Source of the DNA: Immersiella caudata
Taxonomy: Eukaryota > Ascomycota > Sordariomycetes > Sordariales > Lasiosphaeriaceae
Direction: 5' to 3'
Assembly: GCA_030512335.1 (NCBI GenBank)
Contig: JAULSU010000004.1
Coordinates: forward strand, 3,286,001-3,350,000
Length of the DNA: 64,000 nucleotides
Numbering within the stretch: the first letter of the stretch is position 1; each line of letters opens with the position of its first letter. This document shows, piece after piece, positions 1-11,215 of this stretch. Under the pieces are notes generated by a model. That model did not search any database. It was not told where the DNA came from and saw nothing but the letters and a program-made list of their open reading frames with translations. The position numbers and the translations under genes were made by a program.

Positions 1-1499
1 GGTTCCTGCTCCAGGCCAAGGTGTGCTCACCACCGCCCGGGAGCACCCCGGCAAGTTCCAGTCTCCTCTTCTTGACATCAAGTACAGGCGACGACAGATT
101 GAGCGCCGCAAGAAGCAGATTGAGGACGACAAGTACGCCGACCTTGAGTACCTTGCTGACGAGGCCAAGGCGCTCGAGGCCGAGGGTCGCCCCCAGAGCG
201 AGATCGACAAGTACATCAGCCACCGTGCGAAGCAGGTTGAGAAGGAAGCTGAACGGCAAACGAAGGAGGTGCTCCGGAGCTATGGCAACAACTTCTGGAA
301 GAGCGACCCGAGCATCGCTCCCCTGCGCGGTGCTCTCGCAACCTGGGGTCTCACCATAGACGATCTCGGCGTTGCTTCCTTCCACGGAACATCAACCAAG
401 GCGAACGATAAGAACGAGTCGTCTGTTATCTGCCAACAGCTTGCCCACCTTGGCCGCAAGAAGGGTAACGCCGTGCTCGGCATCTTCCAGAAGTACCTGA
501 CTGGTCATCCCAAGGGTGCTGCTGGTGCCTGGATGATGAACGGTTGCTTGCAGGTGCTCAACACCGGTCTCGTCCCTGGTAACCGGAACGCCGACAACGT
601 TGATGAGGTCATGGAGAAGTTTGACTACATCGTCTACCCGAGCAAGAGCATCCAGACAGACGGCGTCAAGGCCTTCTCCGTCACTTCGTTCGGCTTCGGT
701 CAGAAGGGCGCCCAGGCTATCGGTGTTCATCCCAAGTACCTCTACGCTACCCTTGATGAGGACACCTTCAGCGCCTACCGCGCCAAGGTTGAGGCTCGCC
801 AGAAGAAGGCATACCGATTCTTCCACAATGGTCTCATCAACAACACGCTGTTCGTTGCGAAGAACAACTCGCCGTACACTGATGAGCAGCTCAGCTCGGT
901 GCTCCTCAACCCCGACGCACGTGTTACGGAGGACAAGAAGAGCGGCGAGCTCAAGTTCCCTGCGGACTTCATGAAGTTGTCGGAGGAGAAGATTGATTCC
1001 TCTGCGATGAGCCAGGTGTCGCTCGCAGAAGTGGTTGGACGAGAAGCGAGGAAGATTGAAGGCGCCAACACAAGGGTAGGAATCGATATCGAAGAGATCG
1101 AGATCATCAACATCGACAACGATACCTTCCTCGAGCGGAACTTCACAGATACTGAGATTCAGTACTGCATGACCTCGGTCAAGTCCACCGGGCGTCAACC
1201 AAGGGCGGCGTTTGCCGGAAGATGGTCCGCAAAGGAAGCTGTTTTCAAGGCATTGGGTGTGCCCAGCAAGGGAGCTGGCGCCGCGTTGAAGGACATTGAG
1301 ATCCACACAGATAAGAACGGTGCCCCAACTGTCAAGGTGAGTCCCATGAGCTATTATAACATGTCGCATCGTTACTGACTGGTTGCAGCTTCACGGTTCT
1401 GCGTTGGAGGCGGCCAACAAGGCCGGGATCAAGCATGTCAACGTTTCCATTTCTTACACGGCACAACATGCTGCGGCCATCGCGGCAGCGCAGCTTTGA
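1..1499 (+). CDS. FAS2: Fatty acid synthase subunit alpha, C-terminal part (5' truncated by window)
   Basis: The reading frame is open from base 2, so the gene starts upstream of the window. The exon to 1336 is joined over a short intron (1337-1388, GTGAGT..TTGCAG) to a last exon 1389-1499 ending in TGA; 481 residues are visible. The fragment holds the end of the ketoacyl synthase domain, with HGTSTKANDKNES carrying an active-site histidine and the HPKGAAGA loop. It is followed by the C-terminal phosphopantetheinyl transferase domain, with VGIDIEEIE as the metal-binding motif and WSAKEAVFKALG. This order is typical of the alpha subunit of the cytosolic fungal type I synthase, where the transferase charges the enzyme's own acyl carrier domain. 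No frame break is seen. The family call is very safe. Confidence 0.96.
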
Positions 1500-1762
1500 T
1501 AACGAGGTGACGGAGTTTGATGAGTAGAGATGTTTAATATTTGCGGCACGGCGTGTGTATATCATGATTTAGAAAAAGCGGGATCTCTCAAGGAGAAGGG
1601 ATGGGTTTAGAGCGGCCAGTATGTACTGGAGATGTGTTTAGTGTTAGAATCTGAGGTTGGACGAGACTGTCTTTCGGTTGCTCTTGTGTGTATGTGATGC
1701 CGCTCCGCGCATTCGTCGACGGAGGTCGGCGCCAGTTCGTCGCAAAAATGTCTCGATGGTCT

Positions 1763-1773
1763 CTTATCAGATA
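1763..1773. promoter_or_regulatory. Putative GATA-factor (AreA/NIT2-like) site pair
   Basis: CTTATC (the complement of GATAAG) at 1763-1768 is followed at once by GATA at 1770-1773, about 540 bases upstream of the guanine deaminase start. Fungal AreA/NIT2 factors activate nitrogen scavenging genes through HGATAR sites, often in pairs. The motif is short, so chance occurrence is quite possible. Confidence 0.3.
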
Positions 1774-2044
1774 CGGCAGCGCCCCGAGCAAGGCGCGTAG
1801 GCCAATCCGCCCCACGACAGCTATGAGCTAGTACCTCAGATGCGGTTGAGGACAGCTCAGCTGGGATGAGCCAATCAGCATGGCGGCGTGGCGCGGGATG
1901 ATGGGCTAGGTGGGGCTCGGGCGTTTGCCCGTGCCGTCACGGCGGGTGCCGGCGCTGGCCGATGGACCCGCTCGGCGGCATTCACGAAGAGGGGGAGCTT
2001 CCAAGCTGTGGAACTTCTGGGGGTTTGGGATGAAGCTAGAAGCA

Positions 2045-2050
2045 AGATAA
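2045..2050 (+). promoter_or_regulatory. Putative GATA-factor site
   Basis: AGATAA fits HGATAR and lies 258 bases upstream of the guanine deaminase start codon. With the 1763 pair it would fit nitrogen-regulated expression of a purine salvage enzyme. Inference only. Confidence 0.25.
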
Positions 2051-2307
2051 AGCTGGCCATGGCTCCACGCCGCCTCCAGCTTCCCACAACTTTCCCTACG
2101 CCCTGTCTGTGCAATCCTGACTGCAATTGCGACACGCGCAATAAAACTTGGCCAATTTTTGTGTGCACCGCTCGCGAATGACACGCCTCTTTGCGCTGCT
2201 CCTTGCCCAACCGTTCGGCTTCCGGCCCAAGACCTGATTGGACGGCTCCCCCTTTGTCTAAGACTTTGACAGGCAACACAACACACAACACACAACACGC
2301 AGCAGCC

Positions 2308-3726
2308 ATGGCGACACCACCGCAGAGAAACAAAGTGTTCTTTGGCACCTTTGTGCACAGCAAGACGCTCGCCGAGCTGGAGTATCTCCACAACACCGCC
2401 ATCGCCGTCAACGCCACTGGTAAGATCGTCGCCATCGAACCTGACCACACCTCTCTCGACTCCGCCCTCTTTTCCCTGCTCCCCAAGCTCAACTGGACCG
2501 CCGACTCCGTCTCCGCCACATCCACCGCTTCCCCTTCTCACTTCTTCTTCCCCGGCTTCATCGACACCCACTTGCACGCCTCGCAGTACCCCAACGTCGG
2601 TATCTTCGGCAACTCGACCCTCCTCGACTGGCTAAACACCTACACTTTCCCCCTCGAGGCGTCCCTCTCTGACCCGGCCAAGGCCCGCAAGGTCTACACG
2701 CGCGTCATCCGCAAGACCCTCGCCCACGGCACGACCTGCGCAGCCTACTACGCCACCGTCGACGTCCCTTCCACCAACCTGCTCGCCGACCTATGCCTCT
2801 CCGCAGGACAGCGCGCCCTCGTGGGTCGCGTATGCATGGACCAGCTCTCGCCGTCATACTACCGCGATGAGTCCCCCGAAGCCGCGCTGAGCGCTACCAT
2901 GGAGTCGATCAAGTACATCGAGGGTATCGATCCCGCTTTCGACATTGTCCGACCGGTGCTGACGCCGCGGTTTGCGCCCTCTTGCTCCGCACCGTTGCTG
3001 CAAGGGTTGGGGAAGCTCGCGGCGGAGAGGCCGGATTTGCCGATCCAGACGCACATTTCGGAGAATAAGAATGAGATTGCGCTGGTGAAGGAGTTGTTCC
3101 CTCCGAGCGCGACGGGCGCGGGGGATGACAGTTATAGCTCGGTGTATGATGCATTTGGGCTGTTGACGGATCGGACGATATTGGCGCACGGGGTGCATCT
3201 GAGCGAATTCGAGGCGGAGCTGATTGCGAAACGCGGGGCGAAGGTTAGCCATTGCCCGTGTAGCAACAGTGCGATTACGAGCGGTGCGGCGAGGGTGAGG
3301 TGGCTGATGGAGAAGGGGGTGACGTGCGGGTTGGGGACGGATATGTCGGGGGGTTACAGCCCGAGTGTGTTGGAGGCGGCGAGGCATGCGGCGTTGGTGA
3401 GTCGGCATGTGGCCATGGGTGGGGATGATGCGGCGAAGTTGACGGTGGAGGAGGTGTTGTATCTTGCGACGAAGGGAGGAGCGGAGGTGGTGGGCATGGA
3501 GGGGAAGGTGGGAGGTTTTGAGGTGGGCATGGAGTGGGATGCGCAGCTGGTGACGTTGGGGACGGTCGGGGAGGATGGGGGTGTAGGGGACGAGGAGGAT
3601 GGAAATGTCGATGTGTTTGGCTGGGAGTCGTGGGAGGATAGGATCGCAAAGTGGGTGTACAATGGGGATGATCGCAACACGCGGATGGTCTGGGTGAAGG
3701 GGCGGTTGGTTCACGAGCGGAAGTGA
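2308..3726 (+). CDS. GUD1: Guanine deaminase
   Basis: Single-exon gene of 472 residues. The start is ATG at 2308 (context AGCAGCCATGG); the frame stays open further upstream but without a better ATG. It is an amidohydrolase-fold enzyme that converts guanine to xanthine and ammonia in purine catabolism. Visible motifs in order are PGFIDTHLHA (metal-binding H88 and H90), QTHISENKNE, LAHGVHLSE and GLGTDMSGGYSPS, which holds the catalytic aspartate and the guanine-deaminase type glycine-rich loop. Length and motif order match the fungal family. There is no secretion signal, so it is expected in the cytosol. Codons in the 3' half are strikingly GTG/GGG-rich compared with the C-rich 5' half, but the protein sequence is intact. 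Confidence 0.95.
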   Translation: MATPPQRNKVFFGTFVHSKTLAELEYLHNTAIAVNATGKIVAIEPDHTSLDSALFSLLPKLNWTADSVSATSTASPSHFFFPGFIDTHLHASQYPNVGIFGNSTLLDWLNTYTFPLEASLSDPAKARKVYTRVIRKTLAHGTTCAAYYATVDVPSTNLLADLCLSAGQRALVGRVCMDQLSPSYYRDESPEAALSATMESIKYIEGIDPAFDIVRPVLTPRFAPSCSAPLLQGLGKLAAERPDLPIQTHISENKNEIALVKELFPPSATGAGDDSYSSVYDAFGLLTDRTILAHGVHLSEFEAELIAKRGAKVSHCPCSNSAITSGAARVRWLMEKGVTCGLGTDMSGGYSPSVLEAARHAALVSRHVAMGGDDAAKLTVEEVLYLATKGGAEVVGMEGKVGGFEVGMEWDAQLVTLGTVGEDGGVGDEEDGNVDVFGWESWEDRIAKWVYNGDDRNTRMVWVKGRLVHERK

Positions 3727-6247
3727 GCGGTGCTGGGCGTTGATTCTGATGTTATCATAGACTCTTCTCTCATCTCGGTTTCCTGGTTGGGAATATCATG
3801 GCCTGCTTTACATCTGTTTTGTCAATATGCTGCTTCTCGGGCACGGTGTTGGCTTGACGGTAGGTAGCTGGTGAGAGATAAAGAATGTGTCACGAGTAGA
3901 CAGGAATCGTCTGGCTTTGATTCGAACCTCTGGTATCATCATTAGAGAATCTTTTCATCCAATGCTCCGCCTGTGGGTGGTCAGCGGTGCCCAGAGAAGC
4001 CTCCACTCATCAGCTCATCAGTGAGGCACATTGGCGTTGAGAAGTGAGATGATTCGGTGCACTGATCAGTAGGTCGGAGCCGGCTTGTTCGGCAGCGCAG
4101 CGGAAGACGGCTGGTTTTCAAACCCCTATTTTTCAGCCCGATTCAGGGAACTCGTTCAGTCGTTTCAGCCAGGCGCTGTGGCTGCAGGGCCCTAACGAAG
4201 ATGACGGGCCGAGCTCCTGACACCTGGACATCAGTTGAGATAGGGAAAACCGCATGTTGCAGCTTCATCTGAAGAGGCCTCCTGAAGACACTCGCGATGT
4301 TCACTATGTTTTCATGATGACGATGATGCGGCCGAGTCCAATCAGTAACGCTGCGACGACGCTAGGATGCGCTGCGGAGCTCGGGTGGTATTGCCCTGGG
4401 TTGGGTAACGTTTGACATCTTCGCGATGTTTCCCGTTTGGAGGAAAACATGTCCACTGGGATCATTGAACTGTCTTGGTATTTGATCCTCCTGGTGTCCA
4501 CTAGTGAGGCCTCCCTGGATCCGCAAGGGCCGCTCATTCAGCAACGCCAAGGCGGGCGAACTGCCAAAGACGACGACGTCAACGTCACGATGACCAAACG
4601 GCAGAAACCTCCATCTCATCTGCTCGCGATAGCAGTGATTCGAAAGTCTGGAACGATATCAGCCGCAGCGCCATTACCAAGCCATGGGGGAAGCCCCTCG
4701 CGATCGCGCCAGCCAAAAAGTCAAGCCTTCCGACGAACCTGAGAGCGCCACCTGGTCGCAGCGTTTGAGGCTCGATCCAGGTCATGCAGCCCGCGCAGCC
4801 CCACAAATGCGCAAGAAACGTTTGACATGTGCGCTGCAATGCGAAAAGGCCCCCTTTCTGCGTCTGTAACTGTGCCACCCAACGATTGGGCGCCGATATC
4901 ATTTTGGTGAGAACCCTGTCGTCACTGCAGGGATGCCGGCATTTCTCGTCCCAACTTTAAGCCACAGCCAAACGTGGTTAACTCCGCATCCTCGCAGCGT
5001 CTCTTCTCCGCGGGTGCGTCAGGTCAGGCAGTGTGACGCTCGCAACTGGCGACGATGGCATCAATTGGTCTAGACGAAAATTGGCTAGGCGTTGTGGCTG
5101 TGACTGCTCGGGTGGCAGGTGCTGCCCAGCAAGTTTCTTTCCACTCCCCGCGACGATGCCAGTGGACGTCGCTTTTCCAGCAGCGATTTTTTTTGCTTTG
5201 TGCGAGTGTCTTTCCCCTTTATGATGCGTGCAGGAAGGAAATTGGGAGCATCTCCGTACCAGCACCCAATGGGCTAATTTTAGCGACAGAGCAAAGACCA
5301 ATACCGAAAATATGTGTTGGGTGCGTTCCGCGTTCAGCTCCGCGTCTAGACCTCGGCATGACTTATCAACGCTGGGTTCAGCCCCACGGCCGGAGGGCAG
5401 AGTCGCAAAATTTGCGGTGACGAAATGGAGTGTGCTGCTTTCCACTTCGGCAGTCGCAAGCGAATCGCGGGTCCTGCTGGCGTGTTTTTCTGGGCAGCCA
5501 CCGCCGCACAGCCTGATGATTGGCACCACGATTGCTTCGACGAGAAAGAAAAATACCACAGAATGGCGCTGGGCAACCTCGGGAGCGGCTAAGGCAAGGC
5601 AGACACAGCCACTTTTGCTAATTTTCGCGTTTTCGGTGACCCCCCTCCATTCTGGCCGCGGCTGCCCGCGAACCAAGAAAACGCGGGGCCTTCCTCCGCA
5701 CTGTTGACCCCTTTCTCAGCCTTCGGAGCACGGGACAGCAACGGCAGAGGGGTACGCTCAGCTCCTAAGGCTGGGTCCCGGGGCCCATCCCTTGTCGGAG
5801 CCCCTGTCTGCGAATCAACATCGGCCGACAACCTGCGTGCCCAGACGACAAGCGCCCTTTCTCGCAGCAGAAAGTGCAGGGTTCTGAGTCCAGCTCTGTG
5901 GCTGTCTGCATCGTGGCTGTCCCCGCTAGCCCATCATGTCCCCCGACGACAGCCATGGGCGCATTGGGCGTCGGCACGAAATGAGAAAGCCAGAAGATGG
6001 ATAAAGCTGGCCGTTGTCCCGCTCGTCGACGGTGGGAAGAAGGAGGAGAGAAGCCAGGGAAAGATCAGCAGCGTCGCCCACACAGCACTCCTCTTCGATT
6101 CTACGCGACGCCTTCTTTGTCGCGTCTTCCCTAGCCTCAACCTTCGCTCACTTGCTTTCAGCCGACTCTCGTCCTACACACTCACTGCTTTTCACTCGTT
6201 GCTTATCACTCGCTCTTCTCGTCTCCCAGTTCGGAAAACCAGTCAAC
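3727..6247. other. Long intergenic region (2.5 kb) before the MARVEL gene
   Basis: Open frames up to about 230 residues on both strands (for example 4978-5676 on the minus strand) show no domain, signal or plausible splicing and look accidental in GC-rich DNA. The last 170 bases are pyrimidine-rich (CTCGTC, CACTCGC runs) and probably form the 5' leader of the gene at 6248. A tRNA B-box-like GATTCGAACC at 3919-3928 has no foldable tRNA around it. Confidence 0.5.
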
Positions 6248-7089
6248 ATGGGCGCCTCAGGACTTCTCGCTAGGGGACCTCCCCCCTCCCCCGCGTGGGT
6301 TACGTACGTCAAGTACGCCATCCTCGGTCTCTCGGTTATCTGTTTGGCAATGGGCGCCTGGGCCACCTCCATCTTTGGTGGTGCCTCCGGTGTCATCATC
6401 TCTGCTGGTGCTGGTGGAATGGTGATCTTCGTGGTATGTTTCCGTTGCCTGCTGTCGCATCCCAGGTCCGGAACGACGGCGTGTAAGTGAAAGTAGAGCC
6501 TCGCCGCTGACACAATCCTCAGACCATCTGGACATTTATCGTCTACGGCGGTGGACTCGCTCTGGAGAAGTTCCAGCCCAACAACTACTTCCGCATCGGT
6601 CTTCTCATCGGCTACATCTTCTCCGTCATCTTCTGGCTTTCTGGCTGGGCTTGGTCTGCCAGCCTCGCTGGCCTCTGGCTCTCGTACTCCGACACCTACA
6701 GCGGCTTCGGTCTTGTCTCTGATGACTACTACACTCCGTTCAGGAACCTCGGTGCTGCCCTTGCTGTCTGCGCTGGCCTTGGCGCCGTAGTCTGGTACGT
6801 CGGCACTAATGCGCCGCGCCCAATCCTTCCAATTTTCGCTGGCTAACACTGGCATAGGGTCCTTTGCATTGTCAACCTCGTGATGTTCATCAAGGCTTGC
6901 GTCCAGGATCCCAACAGCAGCAACGCCGAGCTGGGCAACATCAAGCACCAGCCCGCTGCGTACCCTGCTGCCCAGTACCCCGCCCAGCCGTACGGTGCCC
7001 AGCCCCAGGCCTATCCCCAACAACCACAGGCCTACCCTCAACAGCCTGCTGCCCCGTACGGACAGCCCCAGCCCTATGCCACCCAATAG
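6248..7089 (+). CDS. MARVEL-domain four-helix membrane protein
   Basis: Three exons (6248-6433, 6523-6794, 6858-7089) with introns 6434-6522 (GTATGT..CTCAG) and 6795-6857 (GTACGT..CATAG, splitting the TGG codon) give 229 residues. The first three quarters contain four hydrophobic segments: residues ~18-38, ~45-68, ~78-105 and ~125-150. They are separated by short loops, including a YSDTYSGFG extracytoplasmic stretch. This is the layout of fungal MARVEL / non-classical export type proteins of the plasma membrane. The tail is cytosolic and rich in P, Q, A and Y, with repeated YPQQPQA and PAQPYGAQ units, as often seen in this group. Exact role unknown; membrane microdomain organisation or trafficking is inferred from the family. 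Confidence 0.85.
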
Positions 7090-9120
7090 GCTAGGGACAG
7101 CGCCATGATCTCATGCTTCCGTTTGCATGTTCTTCTCTCAGGCGTCTCGGTCCGCGCTAGCGTTGGGTAATAAGGGATGTGGTTTTGGCTATCGAGGGGG
7201 AGTTGTCATTGTGTTTGTGTGCTTTTTTGATGACCATAATAGAGGACGCTCTCACGACATGTGTCCTCAGACTACCCATCCGGCTAGATATGTTTTTGGG
7301 TTAGGTTGAAGTTCAAAATGATATCCCCTCTGCCTTTGAGGCTTCGTTTATTCGCTGTGTCGATGCCAGTGCCAGTGCCAGTGGCTGCCATGCTCAACGC
7401 CCACACATGCTTCTAAAATGTGTTTGCCTACACCACTGCCCTTGGTCACCTTTAGGTTCAGCATGTGGTCGTGTAACACAACAGCATGATAAAGGCTGCG
7501 CCTCAGTGTCCCATGCCACCGCTTGCCAATGACACCGAGCCTCGCAAAGTTTAACAAGGCAGCAATACCAGCCAACACGCACATCAAGCCCCGATTTTCA
7601 TCGAGGCGGTATCGACGTCCCACAAACAGGCCCCGCAGCAACAGCAAAGAGCTATCTGCGCACACCGCGGCAAACGCCCACGACTTACATAATGACTAAT
7701 TTCGTCTTTATATACATAAACGTCCCTGTAGAGATTCTACTCATTATAGTGATTTTCGTCTCTAGTGATATAGTGATATACCATGCCCAATGCCCAGCCT
7801 GTTTTTTCCATCCCAAGCTGCTCCAGGCTGCTCGGTGCCGAGGTGCTAGCGTTGCTAGCACCCCCAACACTGTCACTCACACACCGCTCCCCGCCTCGAT
7901 CAGCCCCATGCCGGCTCACTGCTCCCGATCAGCCCCCCCTAAATCACTCTCTCCGATCATGCCTTATCGGCCCCGCCCCGCGTTTCCCCACATTTTCGGG
8001 GCCCACTTGTCACCGCTGTGCTTATCTGTGGCCGAAATCGACCGATCGGCCGGCCCTGAGGTGATTTGTGCCGATTGGGCCACCTTAAAGAGTGACCCAC
8101 TCCAATTTATCCCCACCCCGTTTTCTCCACTTATCCGGCCCCACTCCGCGTTTTCTCCACTCTGTGCGACCCGATCGGCACCGGAGTAGTTGACTTCGGC
8201 TTTAGAAAGCTGGTTTTCGAAGCCGTTAACCTCTTGGCAGCTGCTTAAGACTGCTCAGATTCTACCCTCGGCCTTCAATCTTCCACTCAGCACCTCCAAC
8301 TTTTCGCTTGACGCCTTCAACGTTTCACCCGAGGCCTCGAATCTTTCACTACAGGGCCCTGTCTTTCGATTTAGGCCTTTTATTTTTCAGCGCAGGCCTT
8401 CAGTTTCCAGCGAAGCGGTCAAACGCAAAGACGCAGCAAACGAGCTGTTCATCTGAGCTTTTTGGCTGTCCAGCGGGCCCGGTTGTTTGCGACGGCCCTC
8501 GGGGATCCTCGGCCGTGTAACGATCCTCCTGTCCCAGACGGTCAGCAGGCCTTATCATCGGCCATCCCATCTTCGCCATTCACCATGGGCCTCGAATGGC
8601 GCGGTAGATTCTCTCTCATCCTCGCATCGCATCATTGCGCCCAGAATGGCACGGTTCAAGAAAAAGATTCCGTCTTCCTGACCGACGAGCCGATCCGTTG
8701 ACGGCATAAAAGCGATGCGCTCCCCCGGCCGAACGAGGGGGAAGCGCCCCGGCCTCTCCCACTCTCCCTCGGCGCACACGGCTTCAACAGCACTCAGTTG
8801 TCGATCAACGCCATCACCAGCGCATTCTCATCATTGCCTCTGTCAGCGATACTGTTTTTTCTTCATGCCTTCGCGTTTCTCGATCCTACCCACTCACAAG
8901 ACCCAGACTCGACCGCATCACTCACGAGACTCATTCACTCGTACAACTCAGCATTCTTTGACTCATCCCGACTGCCCAGAGAAACTCCCTGTCCGAAATA
9001 TCTCAGCTCAACCTCCTTTCGCATCCACCGATATCTGCATGCCTTGGATGTTGCGAACACTCTATCGCCCGGCTTCGACTGTCTTCACTCCCTCACTCGC
9101 AGGAGCGGCGCTTCAACAAG
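7090..9120. other. Intergenic region (2 kb) with degenerate repeat and possible promoter
   Basis: No supported gene. It contains a short CAGTGC repeat at 7366-7383, the 21-base repeat array at 8271-8417 listed separately, and a TATA-like CATAAAA at 8705-8711. The latter is followed by a C- and T-rich stretch that may be a long leader of the gene at 9121. Several short ATGs in that leader would act as upstream ORFs if it is transcribed. Confidence 0.4.
8271..8417 (+). repeat. Degenerate 21-base tandem repeat, about seven units
   Basis: Units begin at 8271, 8292, 8313, 8334, 8355, 8375 and 8396, with the core GCCTTCAATCTTTCACTCAG. The first four units are closest to each other and the last three are decayed. 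Because 21 is a multiple of three, the array is open in one frame and would read as a 7-residue repeat of the type AFNLSLx, but no gene model around it is convincing. It may be a minisatellite or a relic of a repetitive coding segment. Confidence 0.55.
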
Positions 9121-10767
9121 ATGGACTCCAACGAACATCCTGACATCCCGAACCCCTCCCAATATCCCGACGCATCGTTCAACGTGTCGCCTTCCACTCC
9201 TGGCGCCCCTCTCTACGCATCAACCAGCGCCGGGTACAACTTCCAGACAACGAGCGCCTCATCGGCCAACCCCCGATACCCCTTTCACCCCCTGAGCGCA
9301 ACACCCGCCGGGAACACATTCCTCTCTCCCAACGCTGCGTACACCTCCCGCCCAAGAAACCCGACCCTCCACGCCATCAACAACATTTCCTCCATCGACA
9401 CCTCCTTTAGCCCGCCCACCAACATCGACCACACCCAGAGCAGCAGCCCTTCGAACGCCTTCACCCCGCTCACCTCCAAAAACACCACCCATCCCCGCCG
9501 TTCCACCCGCGCCGGCCTCCGCCTCACATCCTCCCCCTCCCCCGGCTCCTCCACCCTCTCGGGCGGCGTCACCAAATCCCGCCCCAGCTCTGTCACCGGA
9601 GGTAAACTTCTCCGCGAAAAACGCACCCTCATCCCCATCACCGACTCCATGACCCCCGCAGAAAAAGCCGCCGCCAAGCAAGAAAACTACCGTCTTCGCA
9701 ACGGTGACAGCGCCGCCAAGTCACGCATTCGCAAGACCATGGCTGTCGTGGAAGGTGCGCTCGCGGCGCGCGGGTACGCGGCTGACGTGGAGATGTTGTT
9801 GGAACTGCTCAGGGAGTCTGAACGTGTGATGGGCTCTTGCGGGATTCACTCTACATGGGAGGGTGTGAAAATGGGGGTGATGGAGAGATACGGGTTGGAG
9901 TTTCATGAAGGGAGGGATATCAAGGAGGTGTTGTTTCGACGAGATGAAGGGGTATTGGGGTTGCTGGCGGACCCGGAGGAGGCGAGGTATGTGCGATTCC
10001 TGCTGTTTTTTTTTGCCCCTTCAGTCTTTTTGCCCCTTCAGTCTCAGGAGGAGGAGGAGGAGTCACCTCCTGATACATGCAAGCATTGCCCCAAAATGGA
10101 AGATAGTTAGCTGACATTGATCACTAGGAAGGAGTTGGAAGGGAAGGTGGTCAGTGGGGAGTTGGTGGTGCACGGACTAGCGTTTGCGGATGCGGTTGCG
10201 AGACTGGTGGGTAAGGAGACGGGGGATGTGCCGACGTATCGGATGGTGGTGGCAAAGCAGGAACTGAGGGAGAGGATCGCGGCGGCGGCGAAGGCGAGGG
10301 AGGAGGGAAGGGGGGAGGTGGAAAGTTTGAGGGAGAGGCTGGAGGCCAGGGTCAAGAAGGTGAGGAAGGCGGAAGAGGAGATGCCTGCGTTGAGGGCGAC
10401 GGCGATGAGGTATGGGCAGGAGGAGTACTTTGCGAGTTGTTTCAAGGGGGTGGAGGGTGCTGAGATGGGCGGTGTTGAGACTACTTCGCGTCTCGCTCCC
10501 GACTCTGCGGCTCAGGGGGTCGCGGGTCAGACTCTGTCTCCCGCAGAGACAAATCCCAATGTCGACTTTGCAACGCTGCTCCCCGAGCCCATACAGACAG
10601 GCGAGTTCTCATCGGCGTCACTTCAAGCCGACGGCTGGCTCCAGGAGGCGGGGCAGCATGGAGGGGACTTTGCTGACCTCGGAGACTTCATGGGATGGTC
10701 AGGGGGCGACACGGTTGACCCGTCGCTCTTGCAGCTGCCGGGTGACCAGGACTTCAAGTCGCTGTAG
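9121..10767 (+). CDS. Orphan protein with disordered N-terminus and coiled-coil middle, carrying an introner-like intron
   Basis: Two exons (9121-9986 and 10128-10767) join in phase 2 to give 501 residues. I do not recognise the family. Residues 1-190 are low-complexity, rich in S, T, P and N. Residues ~190-290 are charged and helical (MTPAEKAAAKQENYRLRNGD, then a leucine-rich LLELLRESERV segment). Residues ~330-385 form a strongly charged helix likely to be a coiled coil. The C-terminus is acidic and ends in LPGDQDFKSL. No signal peptide or membrane span is seen. A transcription-related role would be a guess. The intron 9987-10127 is one of three matching introns in the window. Confidence 0.7.
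9987..10127 (+). mobile_element. Introner-like element copy A (intron of the 9121 gene)
   Basis: A 141-base intron. It begins GTATGTGCGATTCCTGCTGT and ends with the block AATGGAAG..AGCTGACA..CACTAG. The start is identical over 20 bases to copy C at 52307 and has one mismatch to copy B at 21365. An inner inverted repeat pairs GTCTCAGGAGG (10041-10051) with CCTCCTGATAC (10066-10076). Phase 2 insertion. Likely branch site CTGAC at 10111-10115. Unrelated host genes with end-to-end matching introns are the mark of introner-like elements. Confidence 0.85.
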
Positions 10768-11063
10768 GGGGTCGTTTGCTTTCTTCCAGTCCTTGACTTT
10801 GGCGTTTGGAGTCTTTGAGTACTGGTTTCCATAGGGTTGTCCTGGTAGATACCCAAGCCTGAGTTCCGGATAGAGAGCTTCTCTTCTCGTTGAATTGATC
10901 TGCCTTGACTTTGCACCCTCTCTGCTTCTGGCGATCCTCAGTGAGAACCAATGACGCAGAAATCGAAGGCCAGCTGACTGGGAGACATGAAGCGATGAGA
11001 TGATAAGATTGCGCAAAGAGGGGTAGTGTGGATGCCGTGTCAGACTCCGCCGGGCTTCAAGCC

Positions 11064-11215
11064 CTGGGGACCCTAAATAACAATCTGGGACCCTAAATAT
11101 CAATCTGGGACCCTAAATAAGAAGTTCGGATCCTAAATAAAAAGACTAAATGCAAAACAGCAAGCTAAGATGCAAAATAACAAAGTCGGGATGCTAATAT
11201 AAAAGGGTTTCAATC
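11064..11215 (+). repeat. About 20-base tandem repeat, decaying rightwards
   Basis: Units of the type CTGGGACCCTAAATAACAAT start near 11065, 11085 and 11105. A fourth unit (TTCGGATCCTAAATAAAAAG) follows near 11126 and then weaker copies (GCTAAGATGCAAAATAAC, CGGGATGCTAATATAAAA). A 23-base A run follows about 75 bases later. No coding frame fits. Confidence 0.65.

Larger units (their letters stand above)
1500..2307. other. Intergenic: FAS2 3' region and guanine deaminase promoter
   Basis: No credible gene. The last 150 bases before the deaminase start are rich in CA repeats (ACACAACACACAAC near 2276-2300), as in fungal 5' leaders. Two HGATAR-type sites are listed separately. Confidence 0.5.

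Noticed and set aside
392..1369. 325-residue open frame antisense to FAS2
   Set aside because: Exactly opposite a well-conserved coding exon; it exists because of codon bias on the other strand and shows no domain.
2854..3714. Long antisense frames opposite guanine deaminase
   Set aside because: Proline- and histidine-rich translation mirrors the GTG/GGG codon bias of the sense gene.
3915..3935. tRNA B-box-like GATTCGAACC
   Set aside because: The flanking bases do not form a T stem or an acceptor stem, so no tRNA can be folded.
4978..5676. 232-residue minus-strand frame upstream of the MARVEL gene
   Set aside because: No signal, domain or conserved pattern; other frames over the same stretch are open to similar lengths, so openness is uninformative.
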